Source of the DNA: Cymbomonas tetramitiformis
Taxonomy: Eukaryota; Chlorophyta; Pyramimonadophyceae; Pyramimonadales; Pyramimonadaceae
Length of the DNA: 64,000 nucleotides
NCBI GenBank assembly: GCA_001247695.2
Contig: LGRX02024627.1
Location: 43,037-107,036 of the forward strand
Direction: 5' to 3'
Positions 53,990-61,900 of this stretch are shown here, piece by piece; position 1 is the stretch's first letter; each line of letters begins with the position of its first letter. Made by a program: the position numbers and the translations under genes. Below the pieces are notes generated by a model. The model made no database searches and was not told the origin of the DNA. It saw only the letters and a program-made list of their open reading frames with translations.

Positions 53990-54190
53990 ATTCCGAACGG
54001 GTCCGTGTGGGGTCCGTGCGGGGTCCAAGGCATGGTACCGACGGGTCCATGTGGGGTCCCAGGCATGGTACCGACGGGTCCGTATGGAGTCCAAGGCATG
54101 GTACCGACGGGTCCGTATGGAGTCCAAGGCATGGTACCGACGGGTCCGTGTGGGGTCCAAGGCATGGTTCCTACGGGTCCGGGGTTCGGG
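53990..54190. repeat. 33-bp minisatellite, six copies
   Basis: Unit GGGTCCGTGTGGGGTCCAAG followed by GCATGGTACCGAC. Open in several frames because the unit is eleven codons. Confidence 0.92.
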
Positions 54191-54352
54191 ACCGGTTATG
54201 GACTGAGTGATTCCTATCGGTCCGAGACCCCGCCCCCGTATAGTACTGCTCGCTTTAAACACTTACTCACCCCAGCGTGTACGACCTTTTGCAGGCGTTC
54301 TACCTGCACCATGCTGGATAAAATGGTTTGGCACTTGTCTATGTGACGATAG

Positions 54353-55051
54353 ATGGCGACTCCACAGGGCATACAAGGAAGCCGCCCTGGACGCTACGTT
54401 TCAGAGTATGGCATTTGTCCGTGTAATCAATGCCACCACCGAGGGCTTACGACACGTGAACTTGGCCGCCGTCAAATTCTCCGACATGTGAAACAATATG
54501 GTGTATTCATTCCGCAACAGGAGTTCGAAGAAGAGAATGAGCGATCATCTCCCCGAGATGATGAGATGGGCGGTGCGGATCGTGACCATACCCCTCGGGA
54601 AGCCGAGGTGATATCCAACTTTGAAGTGTTGGCGAAACACATCGAGGACTTGGGGTTTGGGAAACAACTACGTGATGATGATGGCGAATCGTCATCCGGA
54701 GACGACAGCGGCGACGGGGAAGGCGGTGGCGAGGAGGATGAAGATGCCGAAGAGCTTACCGACGACTCTGCGGATGATTCCGATGGCGAAGGCGATGTGG
54801 TGAGTGCGGTGTTCAGGATGTGGTACCCATTGGGAACATGTGGGGGAACTATCGGTACGGGACGTGGTACCGGTCTAGGACTAGTACATACCGCCTCGTA
54901 CGGTTACAGTAGTGAGTGCTGCTTGCAAGTTAAGGTACCCACATGGGACCGATATGGGACCTGTGTGAACGGCCCGGTCCCATGTATGGTACCGGATGGG
55001 GACCCATATTGCCCCATGACTTTACACATGCATCCTTCTAGTAAAATCTGA
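54353..55051 (+). CDS. Tnp2-like transposase N-terminal fragment
   Basis: From ATG 54353 the frame reads MATPQGIQGSRPGRYVSEYG, then the zinc-binding segment ICPCNQCHHRGLTTRELGR and QILRHVKQYGVFIP. A CPCxxC pair followed by RR...I..HV...G is the arrangement at the N-terminus of CACTA Tnp2 transposases. A long acidic region follows (DDDGESSSGDDSGDGEGGGE), ending in sequence that looks like intron or repeat. The DDE catalytic domain is not present within the element, so this is a lone first exon or a relic. Confidence 0.6.
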   Translation: MATPQGIQGSRPGRYVSEYGICPCNQCHHRGLTTRELGRRQILRHVKQYGVFIPQQEFEEENERSSPRDDEMGGADRDHTPREAEVISNFEVLAKHIEDLGFGKQLRDDDGESSSGDDSGDGEGGGEEDEDAEELTDDSADDSDGEGDVVSAVFRMWYPLGTCGGTIGTGRGTGLGLVHTASYGYSSECCLQVKVPTWDRYGTCVNGPVPCMVPDGDPYCPMTLHMHPSSKI

Positions 55052-55722
55052 AACCAAGCATTCCAAAAACTGAAATCTAAATGCTCTAACGTAGAGCAAA
55101 AATAGCCCAAAACTGAAATATGGAAATCTAACGTAGACCAAATTGACCGAGGTAGAAAATCTGAAACCAAGCATTCCAAAAACTGAAATCTAAATGCTCT
55201 AACGTAGAGCCAAAATAGCCCAAAACTGAAATATGGAAATCTAACGTAGAGCAAATTGACCGATGTAGAAAATCTGAAACCAAGCATTTCAAAACCGAAA
55301 TCTAAATGCTCTAACGTAGAGCTAAAATAGCCCGAAACTGAAATATGGAAATCTAACGTAGAGCAAATTGACCGAGGTAGAAAATCTGAAACCAAGCATT
55401 CTAAAAACTGAAATCTGGAAATCTACCGTAGAGCAAAAATAGCCCAAAACTGAAATATGGAAATCTAACGTAGAGCAAATTGACCGAGGTAGTAAATCTG
55501 AAATCAAGCATTTCAAAAACTGAAATATAAATGCTCTAACGTAGAGCAAAAATAGCCCGAAACTGAAATATGGAAATCTAACGTAGAGCAAATTGACCGA
55601 GGTAGAAAATCTGAAACCAAGCATTCTAAAAACTGAAATCTGGAAATCTACCGTAGAGCAAAAATAGCCCAAAACTGAAATATGGAAATCTAACGTAGAC
55701 CAAATTGCCCGATGTAGAAAAT
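55045..55722. repeat. 113-bp satellite-like tandem array, six copies
   Basis: AATCTGAAACCAAGCATTCC recurs at 55045, 55158, 55271, 55383, 55495 and 55608. Each unit also contains TAACGTAGAGCAAA twice. AT-rich, and unlike the GGTCCATG arrays on either side it lacks the terminal motif. Confidence 0.93.
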
Positions 55723-55974
55723 CTGGATAATTGCTTTACACAATTCATAACCGATTAGTAGCCTTGGTATGTATGTATCTATCAAGGATTTGATATATTA
55801 TTGACATATGAGAAAAATATGCTTCTCGTACTTCATTCAAATCCATTTGAAATTATAACGGCTTAATAATATGTCAAAATACTGATATACTTTGAGTTGT
55901 TGTTGATATTTTTTATGTATGCTGAAATGTTTTTATCCGGTTGACTTATTATTCATATATTCCCATTTTCACTA
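55723..55974. other. AT-rich spacer
   Basis: No repeat or coding content between the 113-bp array and the right subterminal array. Confidence 0.5.
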
Positions 55975-57190
55975 GTGACACATCACCTTCCCCGTGCACC
56001 CTATCTCGGGTGCGCCACCCCACGGGTCCATGCGAGGTCCACACATCACCTTCCCCGTGCACCCTATCTCGGGTGCGCCACCCCACGTGTCCATGCGAGG
56101 TCCACGCATCGCCTTCCCCGTGCAGTCCACCTCGGGTGCTCCACCCACTGGTCCATGCGGGGTCCATGCGAGGTCCACGCATCGCCTTCACCACGCAACC
56201 CATGCCGGGTGCGCCACCCCACGGGTCCATGCGAGGTCCACACATCGCCTTCTTCGCGCAGTCTATCTCGGGTGCGCCACCCTACGGGTCCATGCGAGGT
56301 CCACGCATCGCCTTCCCCGTGCAGTCCATCTTGGGTGCGCCCCCCACTGGTCCATGCGGGGTCCATGCGGGGTCCACGCATCGCCTTCACCATGCAACCC
56401 ATGCCGGGTGCGCCACACCACGGGTCCATGCGAGGTCCACGCATCGCCTTCTCCGCGCAGTCTATCTCGGGTGTGCCACCCTACGGGTCCATGCGGGGCC
56501 CATGCTGGGTCCATGCGAGGTCCACGCATCGCCTTCACCACGCACCCCATCTTGGGTGCGCCACTCCCGGGTCCATGCGAGGTCCATGCGAGGTCCACGC
56601 ATCGCCTCCCCCGTGCAGTCCATCTCGAGTGCTCCACCCATGGGTCCATGCGGGGTCCACGCGGGGTCCACGCGAGGTCCATATATGGTCCGTACGGTTG
56701 GGCGCCTATCGGAGGTTTGGTCCGTGCTGGTCCAACCTGGGTCCGAGCGATCATGTTTGGTCCAGGGTCGGTCCGGGGTCGGTCCAGGGTCGGCCCGGGG
56801 TCGGTCCAGGGTCGGTCCATGCACCACATGCTGCCTTAAAGCATGGCCATACGGGTCCATGCGAGGTCCCCCACGCCAGCGGCGAGGAATCCGTGGTGAG
56901 ATTTCGATGGACACATGGACCCCACATGGACCGACGAAACACCGCATGGACCCATGGTGAAATGTCGCATGGACCGAGAAATCAGTGGTACCAAGTGTGG
57001 GACCCACCCCGGACCGATAGGAACTTTTGGACCAATCTAGTGGTAAAAGCCCGAAGGCTTCATCGACGGGTCCATGTGATCCATTTTTCACGGGTCCATG
57101 TGGGGTCCATGTGGTCCATACGGGTCCATATGGGGTCCATGAGGGGTCCCTATTGGTCCCGGGACCGCATGGACCCGGCCTTATTTGGTA
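55975..57190. repeat. Right subterminal array: 63-bp units plus GGTCCATG motifs
   Basis: At 55978-56650 a 63-bp unit (CATCACCTTCCCCGTGCACC, CTATCTCGGGTGCGCCACCC, GGTCCATGCGAGGTCCACG) is repeated about ten times with extra GGTCCATGCG inserts. GGTCGGTCC repeats (56755-56820) and scattered CATGGACC motifs follow up to the terminus. Long frames on both strands are due to the 63-bp period. Confidence 0.9.
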
Positions 57191-57196
57191 GGGGTA

Positions 57197-58916
57197 CTAC
57201 CCAGTGGGGGATGGTCTTGGGGGGCCTGGCAGGGTGTTCTCCGAGAATGCTGCCGCCCAGGAGTACGTGCGCCTGGGGGAGATGCGGAAAATGCTCAAGT
57301 CGGTCGACACCAGGCAGCAGGGCCACCAGGCGCTCTATGCAGACGCAAAGCGTAGGCCGCCACCGTCCAACGACATGGCTCACTTACGGCTCACTAAGCG
57401 TGCCCCTGCGCGGCCACCTGTCCCTGCCGCTGTGGCGGGACCATCTCGGGCTGCCGCAGTACCGTCCCAGGCTGTAGCAGGCCCATCTCAGGCTGCCGCT
57501 GGCCCGTCTCGTGCCAGGTCCGCCAGTGACTCGCCGCCACGCTCGTCACGCGTCCGCGCCTTCGAAGCCCTCAAGCGTGGGCCTACGCCATCGCCGGTAT
57601 CCAGCGACGGTGAGCCCGTGGACGATTCTCGTGCGTTGTCATCTCAATTCGTTTGCGCCGCTGCCGCTAGTCCTTCTCAAGGGGGATCACCCCCTGCATC
57701 GCCTGCTGTGAGCAACGATGGCACATGGGCCGACTCAATCCGGGTCCCGCGTGATGCCCGACCATGTTCCTCGGGAGGCGCGCCGTCTACGCCTCCGAGC
57801 CCGCCACGGGCGCGTCAGCTGTCTCAGTCCCCTACAAGGGCGCCTCCATCTCCGGCAGGGTCGGATTGGGATGCCGTGCAGATGGCCACCTCATCCGTCA
57901 GTTCGGTGGGCAGGTTTCTGACCGTGGCGGAGGTGAGCAACTTGAGGGAGCGCCGCAACCTCACCGTCTTCATGGTGAAGTTTGCCGTGGCGCATGCGAA
58001 CCGCTGCCGGGACCAGCGGATCGTGTATGAACTTGGCGTGTGCAACCAGGAGCGAGGTCTCAGGCTGCGGGACTATCCGGGCATCACCCGCGCCGTCGTC
58101 AAGAAGCACAACAAGACCATCACTTGCGGGCAGCGGGGCTGGCGCCTCCCTCTTGGGGGACAGACGACGTCTGCCAACCTGCTGGAGGCCATCACGTCAG
58201 CCTATGCTGACCTGTCGCAACTTGGATCAGGACACACGCGTGGCGCAAGTTATGCGAGGAACGTCGAGTTCTCGCTGTGCAAGTGGGTAGAGCTTGGGTC
58301 GGCGCACGTGCTGCGCTGCATGGCACATCCGAACGCCACGCCGGTGCATTACATCTTCATGGATGATCAGCGGTGTCTGTCTTGGCGTACAGAGTTCACG
58401 AACGATTACCTTGTGCAGGACGACCGGAAGTTCATATGCATGCAGTGGGGTTACGCAGAATCGGCCGCGCCATGGTTGCAGACGGCCCTGCGCGTCTTGG
58501 AGGCGCGCCTTCTCCCGCCACGGCCGCCCAGCCGTGAGGCTCGTGTGGCCGTGAGGCCGGAGCACGTGGATACGAGCTGGGCAAGGAATGTGGACGAGGT
58601 TCGCGACCCCCCTGCGCGTCGTCCATGGCCGCCTTCCCCCGGGACGTTCGAGCATCAGCCGATCGTAGGTGGTGCTGCGCATTCGCCTGCTCCTTTCGTT
58701 GACCGCCATGGGACTGCTACCCATGTCGTCCCCGCGCCGAGCACGTCCAGGATGCCGGCCAGCCACGCCTCACAGCGTCCTCCTTCTCCAGCTTGCTCGA
58801 ATTGGAGTGAGGCTACACAAGCGTTTCAGCACTACACAGACGAGCAGCGTGAGGCGCAGCGACGGCAAGCGCATTTTCAACAGGGCTTCCCGGGCACAGC
58901 GGGCGGGCAGCCCTGA
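57197..58916 (+). CDS. Second ORF of the gypsy-like element, right part (unknown function)
   Basis: Continues the 48202-51098 frame after the CACTA-like insert. It starts YPVGDGLGGPGRVFSENAAA, has a Pro/Ala/Ser-rich linker with repeated VAGPSQAAAGPSRA-type phrases, then a compact region (VGRFLTVAEVSNLRERRNLT, VFMVKFAVAHANRCRDQRIV, TTSANLLEAITSAYADLSQL, YIFMDDQRCLSWRTEFTNDY) and a Pro-rich tail. I do not recognise the compact region; it is well formed, with no stops over 570 codons. It ends in TGA at 58914-58916, whose last base is the A of the pol ATG. Its place, between protease and RT, is unusual for a gypsy element. Confidence 0.7.
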
Positions 58917-61900
58917 TGCACAACCGGCGCTGTGGCCGTGGGCTGCCGGCACGGGCAGTCCACTTGCGGCCGGAAGTCCTGCGAGCGTGTATCTCGTTTG
59001 CGGGCAGTGCAGTGATTTGGTGGTGGTTGGTACGAGGTACCTTGCCCATGGTCGCCGTCTGGGCGATGTGGGAAGCAATATCGTGGCACTTGGCATGGTG
59101 CCCTTTTCGCATTTTGTGGGGGCGCTGTGTGGCCTCACTTTTGAGCTGGCTGCCGATGTGGTGGTCGGATGCTCGACGTTATCCCCGTCGTGCGTACTAT
59201 GACGTTTGGGTCTTATGGGCCCTCGCCTGCATTTGGTACGTTGGGTTGCTTGTCGTGCGCACCACGGGCATCTATGCTGGCGTGCACCGTGTTCATGACG
59301 AAGGATGGATGGTAGTGCCCCTACGGGCTGTGGTCATTTCCTTGGCGTGTTGGTCGCAGTGTGCAGCCGCCCTCCTGATCGCAGTCCTTGCTTGGCTTTG
59401 GGTTTGTGCCAGCGTCTTCGCGGAGGATGTGGCGTGCCATGCCCCTCATGTCCCAAGCGACCATTTGGACACGCATCACATTCGACGTGGCCATGGATGG
59501 GCTGTTCCGTCCCTACGTTGGTCTCAAGTTTTCTTGTTGGGCCGCGTGCGTCTGCCCGCTTTGCCGGCCAGGTTGGACAAACCTCGCTTTGCGGCGCGCT
59601 GGGCGCAGCTTCAACGCAATCTTCGACTTCATTACATCGCGCAGGCCACCTACGTAACGCTGGTCCTAGCGGTCGTGGTCTTCACCGCCGCTGGTGGGAG
59701 TACTCGCTTGGCGCACGGGGGGTGGAGAGTATTGGCGTGCTTCTTCGCTTCGAACTCGCCAGCAGCCGCGGTGCGTTTCAACAGAATTTTACGATTTTTT
59801 CTGCTTTTGTGCGGAATTTTGTGGGTCGCTGGCAAGCTGGCTGAGAGCGTGCCCATGTGCGATGCCATGTCGCCCACGCGCAGTGCTTGGGGTAAATCCC
59901 CCTGCACTTCATGGGAGGCCCAGCAGTCCTCGAGGCAATGGGAGCCGGGCTGGGAAGCCAACATCGCGGAGCAGGATGAGGTCTTGCCGTACACCGTGCT
60001 GGACGAGCTTCAACCTTTGGGTGACACGACAGTGACCAAGGACGAGGCAGCGTGGCTCGACACCGAGCTCAATGCCACGTTTGGAGGACATCCTGACTTC
60101 AAGGAGGAACACTGGGAGGAAATGCGGAATGTTCTTCGCAGGTGCAAGACCACCTTTGCCAACAGCCCTCACGATTTGAAAGGCTACAAGGGCAAAGCGA
60201 AGCACAACACGTTCTCCATCCCTTTCGTAGACGAATCCAAGGCCGCCTACCAGAGACCTAGGAAGTACAGTCCGGGCGAGCAGGAAATCATCGATATCCA
60301 TTGCAAGGAACTTTTGGAGTATGGCTTCATAGAGCCAGCAGCCAAGCATTGCAGGCATGCGAGCAACGTGGTCGTAGCTGGCAAGAAGGATCACGAGACT
60401 GGCCTGTGGACTCAGACGAGGTTCTGCGTGGACCTCAGGGGCGTCAATCGACACTCCCTCAAAGACAACACGTTGCCGCACCGACCAGAGGAGCTCTACC
60501 AGAAGGTGGCCAAAGCCAAGTTCAAAACCACTCTGGATGCCACCAAAGCTTTCCACCAGATTCCCATGGCCACAGAAGAGGACAGGAGCAAGACGGCGTT
60601 TTGGTGGAAGAATCAGCTGTACCAATACACCTCGATGCCTTTTGGTGCAGCTGGAGCTACTTCTGCGTTCGTAAGGATCATGGACTACGAGTTACGGCAC
60701 TTGCAGCATTGCACGGTGGCGTACGTCGATGACGTAGTGGTCTATACGGATTCCACGCCTGAGCAGCATTTGAAGGACGTTGAGGATGTACTTCGCACCT
60801 TGGGGGATGCTGGCATCCGTTTGCATGCAGGCAAGAGCACTTTTGGTGCAGCTACGGTGGACTTTCTGGGCTATCGTATTGGCCACAACTCCATTGGCGC
60901 ACAAGAAGCCAAATGCAAGGCCATACAAGAGCTTCCAAGCCCTCAGGACAAGACTGGGCTCCGCTCGATCTTGGGTATGATGAACTACTACAAGGGCCTG
61001 GTGGGTGAGCCAGGGGGGCCAAACTACTCTGAGATGGCCCGCCCTCTCAACGACTTGCTCAGGAAGGAGGTCACTGACATCAAGGCAGCCTGGGGGAAGC
61101 AGCAAGATCAAGCACTCCAAGAACTTAAGGATGCCCTCTGTTCTGGGAGGTGCCTGAGGCCCATCGATTACGACAGACCTCTCATATTGTACACTGACTG
61201 GAGCACCTATGGCATTGGCGCAGTGCTGGGCCAGAAGGACGATGACGGGAAGGAGTACATCTGTATGGCAATCAGCCGATCTCTGAGTAAAACGGAGAGA
61301 CAGTACGCCAGCTTCAAAGGTGAGATGCTCGCAGTGGTATGGGCAGTGCGCACGTTGAGGCAGTACTTGCATGGAGTCCACTTTACCTTGGTGACCGACC
61401 ACTCACCGCTCACCACCCTGATGGAGAAGGCCGATCTCCAAGGGCAACATCTACGCTGGGCAATCAGCTTGCAGGAGTTCGACTTCACGGTGCAGTACCG
61501 TCCAGGAGCCAAGAACAGCAACGCTGACGTGCCGTCTCGCTACCCACTGCCGTCCACGACAGATGAGACTGGAGCAAGGCACGAGAGGGAGAAGGTGACG
61601 TGGGGGAAATTTCACGCAGGCGTGGGGGAAATTCACACGAAGGACTTCTGTGACCACTTGTGCCTTATGTTGGCTGGGGATGCTTCCCCAGGGGAAGAGG
61701 CCACGCCAGAGGTGCAGGTTGCCAACTACTGCAGGATGGCTGCCATGGAGCAGCTGGGTACAGGACCAGTGCATCGTCTGTTCGATTTGCACTATCACGA
61801 GGAATTAGAATGCAATCATGGGGACATGTTCGACACCGACTTGCCCGAGCTGGTGACCGACTCTGGGAGGCTAGCCAGAGCAGCTTGGAAGGCGCTGAGC

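Larger units (their letters stand above)
51099..57193. mobile_element. 6.1-kb CACTA/EnSpm-like DNA transposon inside the gypsy-like element
   Basis: Termini are inverted copies starting CCCTACCAAATA, then RGG and a GGGTCCATG motif. GTA is duplicated at 51096-51098 and 57194-57196. A 3-bp duplication and dense subterminal repeats in both orientations (GGTCCATG, hundreds of copies) are CACTA features. A Tnp2-like transposase N-terminus lies in the middle (54353). The outer bases are not CACTA itself, so it would be a divergent member. The remaining interior is several unrelated minisatellites; no catalytic transposase region is seen. Confidence 0.82.

Noticed and set aside
55941..57477. Long overlapping ORFs (up to 500 codons) on both strands
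   Set aside because: Produced by the 63-bp repeat, whose period is a multiple of three and keeps several frames open.
60692..61402. 236-codon minus-strand ORF and similar shadows over pol
   Set aside because: Lies opposite RT and RNase H, whose motifs fix the plus strand as coding.
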